Positions 45,038 through 54,493 of a DNA stretch of 64,000 nt are shown one piece after another. The stretch comes from Nitrosomonas ureae. Its GTDB lineage: Bacteria > Pseudomonadota > Gammaproteobacteria > Burkholderiales > Nitrosomonadaceae. The notes under the pieces were generated by a model. The model had not been told where the DNA came from. It did not search any database and saw nothing but the letters and a program-made list of their open reading frames with translations. The translations under genes were made by a program, and so were the position numbers. How positions within the stretch are numbered: the first letter of the stretch is position 1; each line of letters opens with the position of its first letter. The DNA lies in assembly GCF_900206265.1 (NCBI RefSeq), contig NZ_LT907782.1:1116001-1180000 (forward strand), given 5' to 3'.

Positions 45038-46252
45038 TTATACTTTTACTGGCATCACCCGGTTGGCCGCAAGTTTAGCACGGCTTCGCGCTTCGTCCGT
45101 GTTCATACCATTCGCCAACGCAACACCCATGCGCCGGCGCTGGAATGATCCCGGCTTGCCGAACAAGCGTAAATCGCTATGCGGCACGCTAAGCGCTTCA
45201 ATCACGCCGGAGAACGCAATACCTTGCGCTTCTAATTGACCATAAATCACCGCGCTGGCACCCGGCGCCAACAAAAGGGTATCCACCGGCAATCCCAGAA
45301 TGGCACGCGCATGCAAATCAAATTCGCTCTGTTTCTGGCTGCACATGGTCACCATGCCGGTATCATGCGGCCGCGGACTGACTTCGCTAAACCACACCTC
45401 ATCGCCTTTGATAAACAATTCCACACCGAAAACACCTAAACCACCCAGATCATCAGTGATCTTTTTAGCCATCTCACGTGCGCGTTCCAATGCTATAGGT
45501 GACATTCCCTGCGGCTGCCAGCTTTCCACATAGTCGCCATGCACCTGCACATGACCGATCGCTTCACAGAAATGCGTTTTCACGCTCCCATCCGCACCCA
45601 GCGCACGTACCGTCAGTTGCGTAATTTCATAGTCAAAATGAATCACTCCCTCGGCAATCACCCGCCCCTGATTCACCCGGCTGCCACTCGCGGCGTAATG
45701 CCATGCGGCTTCAATATCATCTGCATTTTCGATACGCGATTGTCCCTTGCCCGACGAGGACATCACCGGTTTTACGATACAGGGATAACCGATCTTGCCA
45801 TCAATTGCGGCGCGCAGTTCATCCAAACTATTGGCAAAGACATAAGGTGAAGTAGGCAAACCCAGTGTTTCTGCCGCAAGGCAGCGAATTCCTTCGCGAT
45901 TCATTGTAAGTTTAGCGGCACGCGCAGTCGGAATTACGGCCGCAATCCCCGCCTGCTCGATTTCTATCAACATATCGGTCGCGATAGCTTCAATTTCCGG
46001 CACGATGATATCCGGCTTCTCCCGCTCGATTAGCGCACGAAGTGCCTGACCATCCGCCATGTTGATCACATGCGCGCGATGCGCCACCTGATGTCCCGGT
46101 GCATCGGCATAGCGGTCTACCGCGATGGTTTCCACACCTAGACGCTGCAGCGCGATAATCACTTCCTTACCAAGTTCGCCACTGCCCAGCAGCATGACTT
46201 TGGTCGCTGACGGACTCAGCGGTGTGCCGATAACGGATCGTTTATTCATCAT
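45038..46252 (-). CDS. purT: formate-dependent phosphoribosylglycinamide formyltransferase
   Basis: A 404-residue ATP-grasp enzyme that formylates GAR with formate and ATP in purine synthesis. It shows [20 protein letters not shown] near the N-terminus, [21 protein letters not shown] (ATP lysine/glycine loop), then [13 protein letters not shown] and the C-terminal [11 protein letters not shown]. The length is standard. It overlaps the end of queG by 11 bases, so they are translationally coupled. Confidence 0.96.
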   Translation of the reverse strand: MMNKRSVIGTPLSPSATKVMLLGSGELGKEVIIALQRLGVETIAVDRYADAPGHQVAHRAHVINMADGQALRALIEREKPDIIVPEIEAIATDMLIEIEQAGIAAVIPTARAAKLTMNREGIRCLAAETLGLPTSPYVFANSLDELRAAIDGKIGYPCIVKPVMSSSGKGQSRIENADDIEAAWHYAASGSRVNQGRVIAEGVIHFDYEITQLTVRALGADGSVKTHFCEAIGHVQVHGDYVESWQPQGMSPIALERAREMAKKITDDLGGLGVFGVELFIKGDEVWFSEVSPRPHDTGMVTMCSQKQSEFDLHARAILGLPVDTLLLAPGASAVIYGQLEAQGIAFSGVIEALSVPHSDLRLFGKPGSFQRRRMGVALANGMNTDEARSRAKLAANRVMPVKV

Positions 46253-47363
46253 ATGTTTTCCTCTGTTGCTGTTCTGTTCTTTTCATATCCTGTTGTTGTA
46301 ATGCCCACTGCACATGTTCCCGCACCAAAACTGAAGCATCATTTAACCGCGCTTGCAGCGCCTGGACGATTTCCACCGAATACGGCGCATTCCCCAAGCC
46401 AACCGCGATATTACGCAGCCACTGTATATGACCAATACGGCGTATCGCACTGCCCGCCAATTTAGCTTCAAATGTTTCCTGATCCCAGCTAAATAATTCA
46501 ATCAACGATACATCATCCAATCCATTGCGCACATGAAAATCATTTTCGTTAGTGATTCGGGCAAATTTATTCCACGGACACACCAATTGGCAATCATCGC
46601 AGCCATAAATGCGATTGCCAATCAGCGGACGTAGCGATTCGGGAATGCTGTCTTTTAATTCAATGGTCAAATAGGAAATACAGCGCCGCGCATCAACCTC
46701 ATACGGCGCAACAATCGCTTGCGTTGGACAAATGTCGATACATCGACTGCAACTGCCACAATAATTTTCAGTTTCTTCATCCACGGGAAGCGGCAGATCG
46801 ACATACATTTCACCCAAGAAAAACATCGAACCCGCTTGACGCGACAACAGCAAAGTATGCTTACCGCGCCAGCCCAGACCGGCTTTCTGCGCCCATGCCA
46901 CTTCCATCACCGGCGCACTATCGGAAAATACCCGGTAATTGAACGCCCCTGCTTCCGCCGTCATTTTATCCGCCAGTTTTTGCAACCGGGAACGCAAAAC
47001 CTTATGATAATCCCGCCCCAGTGCATAACGTGAAATAAATGCGCGTTCACCGGAGTGGATCACATCCCAGCTATTTTTGACGGAGGGTGGTGCATAATTG
47101 ATACACACGGAAATAATTCGCAGTGTTCCTGGTTCAAGTTCGGCGGGACGAGTGCGTTTGGTGCCATGTTTCGCCATATAATCCATTTCACCGTGATATC
47201 CTTTATCCAGCCATGAGAAAAAACCGGATTCGATTACAGTGATATCCGCGTTTGCATCGGCAATACGGACATCATGAAAACCCAGTTCCTTGCCCCATGT
47301 TTTAACGGCAACTGCCAATGCGGCATAATCAGATATTTTATTTGTTGAGGTATTTTTTTGCAT
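46242..47363 (-). CDS. queG: epoxyqueuosine reductase
   Basis: A 373-residue cobalamin- and Fe-S-dependent enzyme for the last step of queuosine synthesis in tRNA. The two cluster motifs are visible: [16 protein letters not shown] and [14 protein letters not shown]. The N-terminal half carries [17 protein letters not shown] and [20 protein letters not shown]-terminal HEAT-like segment ends the protein. Its start codon overlaps the start of tsaE on the other strand. Confidence 0.95.
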   Translation of the reverse strand: MQKNTSTNKISDYAALAVAVKTWGKELGFHDVRIADANADITVIESGFFSWLDKGYHGEMDYMAKHGTKRTRPAELEPGTLRIISVCINYAPPSVKNSWDVIHSGERAFISRYALGRDYHKVLRSRLQKLADKMTAEAGAFNYRVFSDSAPVMEVAWAQKAGLGWRGKHTLLLSRQAGSMFFLGEMYVDLPLPVDEETENYCGSCSRCIDICPTQAIVAPYEVDARRCISYLTIELKDSIPESLRPLIGNRIYGCDDCQLVCPWNKFARITNENDFHVRNGLDDVSLIELFSWDQETFEAKLAGSAIRRIGHIQWLRNIAVGLGNAPYSVEIVQALQARLNDASVLVREHVQWALQQQDMKRTEQQQRKTYDE

Positions 47364-47864
47364 AGCATTTATTCGACAGATTGCGGATCAGCACAAAGCC
47401 ATACTCACTATCTTTCCAACGAAGCGGAAACCTTGAAATTTGGTGAAAAATTAGCAACTTGCTTACACCCTGGCATGACAATTCATCTGCTTGGCAATCT
47501 AGGCGCCGGTAAAACCACTTTAACTCGGGGTATTTTACACGGCCTTGGATACTCGCATATCGTCAAAAGCCCTACCTATAATTTAGTTGAAATCTACAAA
47601 ATCTCTGGGTTATACTTGTATCACTTTGATTTTTATCGATTCAATGATTACTCGGAATGGGAAGAAGCAGGTTTTCGCGATTATTTTAATTCCAATTCTA
47701 TTTGCTTGGTGGAGTGGCCTGAAAAAGCAGGGAACTTATTGCCCGGCGCCGATTTGCGGTGCTTTCTTAACATACTTGATTCCGGCAGAAATATTGAAAT
47801 CCGAAGCGGCACAGAGACAGGAAAACAATGCCTGATACATTGGACTACAGAAAAAAATACTTGA
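47358..47864 (+). CDS. tsaE: tRNA threonylcarbamoyladenosine biosynthesis ATPase TsaE
   Basis: A 168-residue ATPase with the P-loop LLGNLGAGKTTLTRG near residue 47, KSPTYNLVEIY and HFDFYRF. It supports formation of t6A at position 37 of ANN-decoding tRNAs with TsaBCD. The best start is a TTG at 47358, since no ATG precedes the conserved segment; this lies within six bases of, and overlaps, the start codon of queG on the opposite strand. The gene overlaps the beginning of amiC by 37 bases, the common tsaE-amiC order. Confidence 0.93.
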   Translation: MHSIYSTDCGSAQSHTHYLSNEAETLKFGEKLATCLHPGMTIHLLGNLGAGKTTLTRGILHGLGYSHIVKSPTYNLVEIYKISGLYLYHFDFYRFNDYSEWEEAGFRDYFNSNSICLVEWPEKAGNLLPGADLRCFLNILDSGRNIEIRSGTETGKQCLIHWTTEKNT

Positions 47865-49297
47865 TAGCATACTTTAACGTTTGCAGTAATGTAAGCGTAA
47901 AAAATATTTTTCTGGCGCCTCTGATCCTAATCTTTTGTTGTTGGATACTGTTAAACCAATCCGCTATGGCTGCGGATGCTACCGTTCAATCCGTTCGCGT
48001 TGGATTGACTCCTGATTATACACGCATCACCCTTGAATCCGATCGGCCGCTTGAATATGAGCTGAGTATGCTCGATAACCCGCACCGCGTGGTTATTGAT
48101 CTAAACAACACCAAGCTTAATCCGGTACTGCATACCTTACCTCAGAAAGTGGACGCTATCGACCCATTTGTGCAAAATATCCGTATCGGTCAATTCACTC
48201 CGCACGTTATCCGATTGGTGTTTGATCTTAAAGCGCATGTCGTTCCTCGTACATTTGTTGTACCGCCGAAAGAAAATTTTGCCTATCGCTTGATATTGGA
48301 TATTTATCATCCGCACAAAGCAGCTAACGCGGATTTGAACACTCGTACCCAACCTGCCGCCAAAGCAAAGTTTGAGACGGATGTTCTGGATGAATTGGTC
48401 GCCTCATTAATACAAGACAGCAGCAAAAAAGAATCCAACCTGATCCGGGTTGTTCCTCCGTCTCCCCCAAAAATCCAACCACCGCAACCTGTAATGCAGG
48501 CTGAGCAACCAGGCAGTTTTCAAGCCGCACAATACCGTAAGCCCAATTCGACACCACAAAAAAGTATGGTACCGCGGATTATCGTGGTAGCAATTGATCC
48601 CGGTCACGGCGGGAAAGATCCCGGAGCGATCGGAAAACAGGGCACCTATGAGAAAGATGTTACGCTGGCAATTGCCAGAAAACTTAAGGAAAAAATTGAT
48701 AAAGAACCCAGCATGCGGGCTATTCTGACACGGGATGGCGATCATTATATTTCGCTTCCGCAGCGGCGGATAATCGCCCGGCGCGCCAATGCCGATTTGT
48801 TCGTGTCCATACATGCAGACGCCAATCCGAAATCGCACGCTCATGGCTCTTCGGTATTCACTTTATCTGAGCATGGTGCCACTTCAACTACGGCCAGTTG
48901 GCTCGCCGACAAGGAAAACAGCGTTGATGGTGATTTGATGGGAGGCATTGACATCACATCGAAATCAAAAGATATCAAGGAATTGCTACTGGATTTGTCA
49001 CTCAATGCCGCCATTAACGATAGCGTTAAATTGGCTGAATATGTACTGAAACAACTTGGCAGCATCAATCATCTACACAAAAGGAATGTAGAACAGGCTG
49101 GTTTTGCAGTACTCAAGTCACCGGATATTCCTTCAATTCTGGTGGAGACTGCTTTTCTCAGCAATCCCAAAGAAGAAGTAAAATTGCGCAGCGGAGACTA
49201 TCAGAGCAAAATGGCGGATGCAATGTTTCTGGGGATAAAGAAATATTTTTCCGATAATCCAGCATTAGCTCGCGCCGCAGTAGCGCAAACAAAGTAA
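47828..49297 (+). CDS. amiC: N-acetylmuramoyl-L-alanine amidase AmiC
   Basis: A 489-residue secreted zinc amidase. A long N-terminus leads into a signal segment (IFLAPLILIFCCWILLN). An AMIN domain follows (residues 55-155: VRVGLTPDYTRITLES, NPHRVVIDL). The amidase_3 domain (residues 250-475) has VAIDPGHGGKDPGA, the conserved Glu in TYEKDVTLA, FVSIHADANP and the catalytic Glu in ILVETAFLSN. It splits septal peptidoglycan in cell separation. The first 30 residues may be mis-started; a TTG at 47861 is an alternative. Confidence 0.93.
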   Translation: MPDTLDYRKKYLIAYFNVCSNVSVKNIFLAPLILIFCCWILLNQSAMAADATVQSVRVGLTPDYTRITLESDRPLEYELSMLDNPHRVVIDLNNTKLNPVLHTLPQKVDAIDPFVQNIRIGQFTPHVIRLVFDLKAHVVPRTFVVPPKENFAYRLILDIYHPHKAANADLNTRTQPAAKAKFETDVLDELVASLIQDSSKKESNLIRVVPPSPPKIQPPQPVMQAEQPGSFQAAQYRKPNSTPQKSMVPRIIVVAIDPGHGGKDPGAIGKQGTYEKDVTLAIARKLKEKIDKEPSMRAILTRDGDHYISLPQRRIIARRANADLFVSIHADANPKSHAHGSSVFTLSEHGATSTTASWLADKENSVDGDLMGGIDITSKSKDIKELLLDLSLNAAINDSVKLAEYVLKQLGSINHLHKRNVEQAGFAVLKSPDIPSILVETAFLSNPKEEVKLRSGDYQSKMADAMFLGIKKYFSDNPALARAAVAQTK

Positions 49298-49529
49298 GCT
49301 TGCTGAATGCTCGTCAGGAGGATAACAAGCCTGATTAAACCGCTTTATTTGTCATAACCCTATACAATAGCACTTTCTGTCCCAAGTAGATCGCAGTATG
49401 CACAGGCAGATCAAGACGCACAAATCTTCGTGTAAATATTAGAATTAGCCTCGATCGGGTTTAAACATTGGGTATTTCTATAACTAGGTCACGTCTAAAT
49501 TAATATCTGTTCTTTACTCTTACGAAACA

Positions 49530-50642
49530 ATGAATCATTGGTATCAACTTTGTACTAAAGATGGCTCTCCTCACATTATCTTGACGGGTAACTATACTTT
49601 AGCGGCATTGGAATCCTTGTTAAAACCGTTAGAGGATGAGCTATCTCGTGAGGCTAAAAATCAGAATCTCTATTGGGATTTAACGGGCATTGAGCAAATC
49701 GACACTGCTGGCACCATCCTGCTCTGGCGCGTATGGAAAACTAAGCGTCCCAATCGTTTACAACTACGTCCCGAACATGAAAAGATGTTTCAACGGTTAG
49801 AACGGCTGCCCGCTCATCAATCAGAAATCAAACATCGAGATTTACTGTGGCCACTCACTAACCTAGGTAAACTGGTACTGGTTTTATGGCAGCATTCCGT
49901 AGGCTTAATTGCATTGATTGGCCAGTTAATGCTTGATGTGATTTACTTAATCCGGCATCCTGTTTATATTCCTTGGCGGGAAATCTCTGCAAATCTATAC
50001 CGAACCGGTGCTCAGGCGCTGGGTATCACCGCATTGGTAGGATTTCTGATCGGGATTGTGTTAAGTTACCTCTCCTCCAAACAATTGCAATTATTTGGTG
50101 CCGATATCTTCATTATCAACATCTTGGGAATTAGCATCATCCGCGAACTGGGCCCCATGCTGGCGGCAATACTGGTAGCAGGTCGTTCTGGCTCAGCGAT
50201 GACGGCACAATTGGGTGTCATGCGCGTAACTCAGGAATTGGATGCTTTGACTGTCATGGGAATTTCCCATAGTCAACGATTGATCTTACCCAAAGTTCTG
50301 GGTCTTGGCATTGCAATGCCGCTGCTGGTCATGTGGACCAGTGCAGTGGCATTATTAGGCGGTATGGTTGCAGCAGAAATACAGCTGGGTTTACACTATC
50401 ATTATTTCATTACTGCGCTACCGGATTCCGTGCCGGTAGGAAATTTGTGGTTAGGATTAGGAAAAGGGATTGTATGCGGAATGGTGATAGCGTTGATTGC
50501 ATGTCATTTTGGATTAAAAATTAAACCAAACACTGAAAGCCTGGGCGAGGGTACCACCGCTTCTGTCGTAACCGCCATCACCATGGTAATCATTATTGAT
50601 GCAATTTTTGCAGTGCTCTTCTCTGACGTAGGACTCCCCTAG
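49530..50642 (+). CDS. mlaE: MlaE-type lipid ABC transporter permease with N-terminal STAS domain
   Basis: A 370-residue protein. Residues 1-95 form a STAS-like domain (YWDLTGIEQIDTAGTILLWR), the MlaB function fused to the permease. Residues 130-365 are the MlaE permease with five hydrophobic helices and FLIGIVLSYLSSKQLQLFG, RELGPMLAAILVAGRSG and EIDAL-type QELDALTVMGIS. Such permeases move phospholipids between inner and outer membranes. It begins a four-gene operon with mlaF, mlaD and an auxiliary lipoprotein gene. Confidence 0.92.
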   Translation: MNHWYQLCTKDGSPHIILTGNYTLAALESLLKPLEDELSREAKNQNLYWDLTGIEQIDTAGTILLWRVWKTKRPNRLQLRPEHEKMFQRLERLPAHQSEIKHRDLLWPLTNLGKLVLVLWQHSVGLIALIGQLMLDVIYLIRHPVYIPWREISANLYRTGAQALGITALVGFLIGIVLSYLSSKQLQLFGADIFIINILGISIIRELGPMLAAILVAGRSGSAMTAQLGVMRVTQELDALTVMGISHSQRLILPKVLGLGIAMPLLVMWTSAVALLGGMVAAEIQLGLHYHYFITALPDSVPVGNLWLGLGKGIVCGMVIALIACHFGLKIKPNTESLGEGTTASVVTAITMVIIIDAIFAVLFSDVGLP

Positions 50643-50646
50643 ATTC

Positions 50647-51456
50647 ATGACGGAACCGGAATGTATTATTGAGATTGAATCGCTACACACCCGCTATGGT
50701 AATCATGATATCCATCGCGATGTCAATTTAAATGTGTATCGCGGCGAAATTCTGACTTTGATCGGCGGCTCGGGTAGTGGAAAAACGACTTTGCTGCGAC
50801 ATATGTTGGGATTAGAGCAACCTTCCCAGGGAACCGTAAAAATTTTCGGCCATTCCCGGAATGATGCCACCTTCAATCGTCAAGAAAAAGTCATACGAAG
50901 CCATTCCGGTGTGCTTTTTCAACAAGGGGCTTTATTTAGTGCATTGACTGTATTCGATAATGTTGCACTGCCCTTGCGTGAGTTGCATATACTCGATGAA
51001 GACATGATTCGTGATTTGGTGATGGTTAAACTCAATATGGTGGCAATTGAACTGGAACACGCCAATAAAATGCCGGCAGCCCTATCTGGAGGAATGATCA
51101 AGCGCGTCGCTTTAGCCCGCGCTCTGGCATTGGATCCAAAAGTATTGTTTCTCGATGAACCTACAGCCGGACTGGATCCCGAGCTTAGTGAAAGTTTTGT
51201 GGAACTGATTCTTGCTTTACGCACTGAAATGGATCTCACTATTGTCATGGTTACCCATGACCTTGAAACACTTGTAGCATTGTCTGACCGTATTGCCGTG
51301 CTGGCCGATCAACAAGTCATCGTGACAGGTACCCTGGATGAGATATGCCGCTTTCAACACCCATTCATCACTAGTTTTTTTAAAAGCATACGGCATAAAA
51401 TCGAGCAAAAAAATCACTCGGAGCAAACATGGAAAACCGTGCCCATGCCCTCATAG
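50647..51456 (+). CDS. mlaF: MlaF-type lipid ABC transporter ATPase
   Basis: A 269-residue ATPase with Walker A GGSGSGKTTLL near residue 40, signature LSGGMIKRVALARALA and Walker B VLFLDEPTAGLDP. These give energy to the permease encoded four bases upstream. The gene overlaps mlaD by 28 bases. The tail beyond 255 is basic. Confidence 0.94.
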   Translation: MTEPECIIEIESLHTRYGNHDIHRDVNLNVYRGEILTLIGGSGSGKTTLLRHMLGLEQPSQGTVKIFGHSRNDATFNRQEKVIRSHSGVLFQQGALFSALTVFDNVALPLRELHILDEDMIRDLVMVKLNMVAIELEHANKMPAALSGGMIKRVALARALALDPKVLFLDEPTAGLDPELSESFVELILALRTEMDLTIVMVTHDLETLVALSDRIAVLADQQVIVTGTLDEICRFQHPFITSFFKSIRHKIEQKNHSEQTWKTVPMPS

Positions 51457-52325
51457 CCGGCATTTTTGTTATTTTATTGAGTATCTCTGTGGCCTTAGTC
51501 GCCATGTGGTTCAGCGGCAACAACACCAAGCGCACAGATTATCTCGTGGTAACAAAAGAATCGGTGAGCGGGCTGAATCCTCAATCTGCCGTACACTATC
51601 GCGGTGTAAATATTGGTAAAGTGGAAAAAATTCAATTTGATCCCGATAATCCGCACCAAATACTCATCCATATTGCAGTCAACGAGAACGTTATCCTGAG
51701 AAAAAGTGTTTATGCACAATTAGGCTATCAGGGTGTTACAGGACTCGCTTATATTCAGCTAAACGACGATGGCGTGAATAATGAAATACTGAGTGATGAG
51801 AGAATTCCAATGCGTCGATCCTTATTGGATGAAGTCACCGGCTCAGGACAGGATTTGCTAAGCAATGTCAATAAGCTAGTATTAAAGATGCATCATTTAT
51901 TGAATGAGCAAAACCAGAATCATATTTCACAAATTTTACAAAATATCGATAAAGCAACCAAAAATTTTGACGGTATTGCTGGCCACTTGCAACCAGTGCT
52001 AAGTTCATTCACTGAATTAACCATAGAATCAGGTACCTTAGTCAAACGTTTGGATCAACTGCTGGGTGAGCTCAATCTTACTGTAGCTAAAGCCAATCAA
52101 AAAGAAGGTATTTTTGATAGTTTGTCGCAAAGCACTCAGGAACTTGCCACTACTATCCCTGAATTGCGAAAATTGAGTCACAGCCTACTACGTAACTCCA
52201 GTAACCTGGATAAAGTGCTTTATCAATTAGAAGAAAACCCCCAGAGCTTGATCTTTGGTCGCTCTCCGTCATCACCTGGTCCAGGCGAAACCGGTTTCGT
52301 CCCACCTATAGAAAATAAACCATGA
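51429..52325 (+). CDS. mlaD: MlaD/Mce family membrane protein
   Basis: A 298-residue protein with one N-terminal helix (LIAGIFVILLSISVALVAMWF) and an MCE domain (residues 40-120: VVTKESVSGLNPQSAVHYRG, VNIGKVEKIQFDPDNPH). A long predicted helical segment follows, as in PqiB- or YebT-type proteins, then a Pro/Gly-rich end. Mce proteins form hexameric periplasmic rings that carry lipids. It is translationally coupled to mlaF and to the lipoprotein gene, whose start overlaps its stop. Confidence 0.92.
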   Translation: MENRAHALIAGIFVILLSISVALVAMWFSGNNTKRTDYLVVTKESVSGLNPQSAVHYRGVNIGKVEKIQFDPDNPHQILIHIAVNENVILRKSVYAQLGYQGVTGLAYIQLNDDGVNNEILSDERIPMRRSLLDEVTGSGQDLLSNVNKLVLKMHHLLNEQNQNHISQILQNIDKATKNFDGIAGHLQPVLSSFTELTIESGTLVKRLDQLLGELNLTVAKANQKEGIFDSLSQSTQELATTIPELRKLSHSLLRNSSNLDKVLYQLEENPQSLIFGRSPSSPGPGETGFVPPIENKP

Positions 52326-52948
52326 AGCAAATGCTATTGTTGATTTTTACTATTTTTCTACTCACGAGTTGCACAGGATTGCATAAACCTCAACCCGCAA
52401 TATCGACTTATGCTTTTAGCATGCAGCATTTATCATCCATCGAACAAACACCGAATCAACCTTATCTACATCGAAAAAGCTTGCTAATTGCTGATGCGGC
52501 AGCACCCTCCTGGCTGGATAATACGGCTATCCATTATCGGCTGATTTATCATAATCCTGCACAATCATATGCTTATGCTAATAGCCGCTGGATAGCGACT
52601 CCTGCTACATTGCTCACTCAGCAGATACGTCACCGTATCGTTACCAGCACACCTGAGCAAGTCATAAGAGACAGCGGCATAGTAAAAGCTGATTATACTT
52701 TGCATATTGAACTGAACGAATTTATCCAGCTGTTCGATGCCACTGACTCCAGCCATGTCGTGGTTAGCTTTCGTGTTAGCTTAATTGAACACAACTCCCG
52801 CAAACTATTCGCTCAAAAAGATTTCAGTGCTATCGAAAGCACTCCTTCTGCTGATGCCGCAGGCGCGGTATTTGCCTTAAGTTCTGCAAGTAATAAACTG
52901 ATTAATGAATTAGTGAACTGGCTGACCGGAGAACTGCCTCCCGCTTAA
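52322..52948 (+). CDS. ABC-type transport auxiliary lipoprotein (PqiC-like)
   Basis: A 208-residue lipoprotein with lipobox LLTSC near residue 17. The body matches DUF330/ABC-type transport auxiliary lipoproteins: IHYRLIYHNPAQSYAYANSRW, ATLLTQQIRHRI and a final NKLINELVNWL. In related operons it anchors the Mce ring to the outer membrane. It is the fourth gene of the mla/pqi-like operon and overlaps mlaD by four bases. Confidence 0.88.
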   Translation: MKQMLLLIFTIFLLTSCTGLHKPQPAISTYAFSMQHLSSIEQTPNQPYLHRKSLLIADAAAPSWLDNTAIHYRLIYHNPAQSYAYANSRWIATPATLLTQQIRHRIVTSTPEQVIRDSGIVKADYTLHIELNEFIQLFDATDSSHVVVSFRVSLIEHNSRKLFAQKDFSAIESTPSADAAGAVFALSSASNKLINELVNWLTGELPPA

Positions 52949-53039
52949 CCTAATAAGATTGCCAAAATTAATCGCAAGTTTGATTAATTTGTCATTCGCT
53001 TATGATAGTATCCGGTAAATTATCATTTAAGGTTCATTC

Positions 53040-53174
53040 ATGCGTTTAGTCTGTGTTGTCATTTTCTTAGCTTATTCTTTAAGTGCGTGTGGTCATAAAG
53101 GTCCGCTTTTTCTCCCTCAAACTGATGAAGCTAACCGCATGGCGCCAAGTGAAAGTGAAACGGAAAGAAAATGA
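53040..53174 (+). CDS. lptM: LptM (YifL-like) small lipoprotein
   Basis: A 44-residue lipoprotein, MRLVCVVIFLAYSLSACG, with lipobox LSAC and the conserved HKGPLFLP that follows the lipidated Cys in this family. In E. coli LptM (YifL) assists oxidative maturation of the LptD/LptE outer-membrane translocon, and its gene also precedes lysA-region genes. The stop overlaps the lysA start (ATGA), so the two are translationally coupled. Confidence 0.9.
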   Translation: MRLVCVVIFLAYSLSACGHKGPLFLPQTDEANRMAPSESETERK

Positions 53175-54424
53175 GCGGCTTTCCGGAATTCATCTACCAC
53201 GACGATGAGCTTTTTGTCGAATCAGTACCTCTAAAGCAGATTGCTGAAAAATTCGGAACACCCTGTTATGTCTACTCACGATCAGCATTGACTAAGGCTT
53301 ATCAAGCGTTCGATACAGCATTTGCAAATCGTGATCATCTGATCTGTTTTGCAGTTAAGGCCAATTCAAATATTGCCATACTCAATCTTTTCGCTCAACT
53401 TGGCAGCGGCTTCGACATTGTATCCGGCGGGGAATTGCAGCGTGTCATCAAAGCAGGCGGAGATCCGGGAAAAATAGTTTTTTCCGGTGTTGGAAAAAGC
53501 AGGTATGAAATGCGTATGGCTCTGGAAGTGAATATCTTATGTTTCAATGTAGAATCCGAGGCTGAATTAATTGCCTTGAATAGGATTGCCAAAGATATGG
53601 ACAAGCTTGCACCGGTCAGTTTACGTATAAATCCGGATGTCGATGCCAAAACACACCCATACATCTCCACCGGCCTCAAAGAAAACAAATTTGGTATTCC
53701 CGCCCGTGAAGCTGAAAGGATCTATAAATCCGCGCACTTATATCCCAATATTCGCTTTATCGGCTTGGATTGCCACATTGGCTCGCAGTTGACGGAACTT
53801 GAGCCTTTCATGCAAACCAGCAAAAAAATGCTCCACCTATTGGATAGTCTTCAAGCGCAAAACCTGGAGATTGAGCATCTGGATTTAGGCGGAGGATTAG
53901 GTATTCGCTACAACGATGAAATTCTGCCGTCGATTGGTGATTATGTTTCCGCACTTTGTATCAACACACATCAAATAAAACAACGCCTTCTAATTGAACC
54001 CGGCCGTTCTTTGGTGGGTAACGCAGGCATTCTTCTGACGCGCATTGAATACCTAAAACATACACCCGCACGTAACTTTGCAATCGTTGATGCGGCAATG
54101 AACGACTTGATGCGTCCAGCACTTTATGATGCTTATCATGAAATTTTACCCGTTCACAAAAATTCTGGAGAAATCGAAGATTACCAGATCGTAGGACCTG
54201 TATGCGAAACTGGTGATTTTTTAGGTCATGATCGTCGGATCGGTCTGATCGATGGAGATCTTTTAGCTATCATGTCAGCCGGTGCATATGGTATGAGTAT
54301 GAGCTCAAATTACAATTCACGACCACGTGCTGCTGAAATCATGGTAGATAAAGATACTACTCACATTATCCGGCAGCGTGAAACGATTGATCAGTTATTT
54401 TCTAACGAGAGAACTCTATCTTAA
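53171..54424 (+). CDS. lysA: diaminopimelate decarboxylase
   Basis: A 417-residue PLP enzyme for the last step of lysine synthesis. The PLP lysine is in CFAVKANSNIAIL near residue 60; other marks are GSGFDIVSGGEL, GLDCHIGSQLT, DLGGGLGIRY, EPGRSLVGNAG and VGPVCETGDFLG. The length is standard. Its start overlaps lptM by four bases. Confidence 0.96.
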   Translation: MSGFPEFIYHDDELFVESVPLKQIAEKFGTPCYVYSRSALTKAYQAFDTAFANRDHLICFAVKANSNIAILNLFAQLGSGFDIVSGGELQRVIKAGGDPGKIVFSGVGKSRYEMRMALEVNILCFNVESEAELIALNRIAKDMDKLAPVSLRINPDVDAKTHPYISTGLKENKFGIPAREAERIYKSAHLYPNIRFIGLDCHIGSQLTELEPFMQTSKKMLHLLDSLQAQNLEIEHLDLGGGLGIRYNDEILPSIGDYVSALCINTHQIKQRLLIEPGRSLVGNAGILLTRIEYLKHTPARNFAIVDAAMNDLMRPALYDAYHEILPVHKNSGEIEDYQIVGPVCETGDFLGHDRRIGLIDGDLLAIMSAGAYGMSMSSNYNSRPRAAEIMVDKDTTHIIRQRETIDQLFSNERTLS

Positions 54425-54493
54425 TAAGCAGCATGAATCAGGAGATACATTTAATTATACTAACAAGTTGTACCGCTTTATGATAAATCTGCA

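Noticed and set aside
49298..49529. Possible tRNA or small RNA gene between amiC and mlaE
   Set aside because: No cloverleaf, CCA end or strong terminator could be found in the 230 bases.
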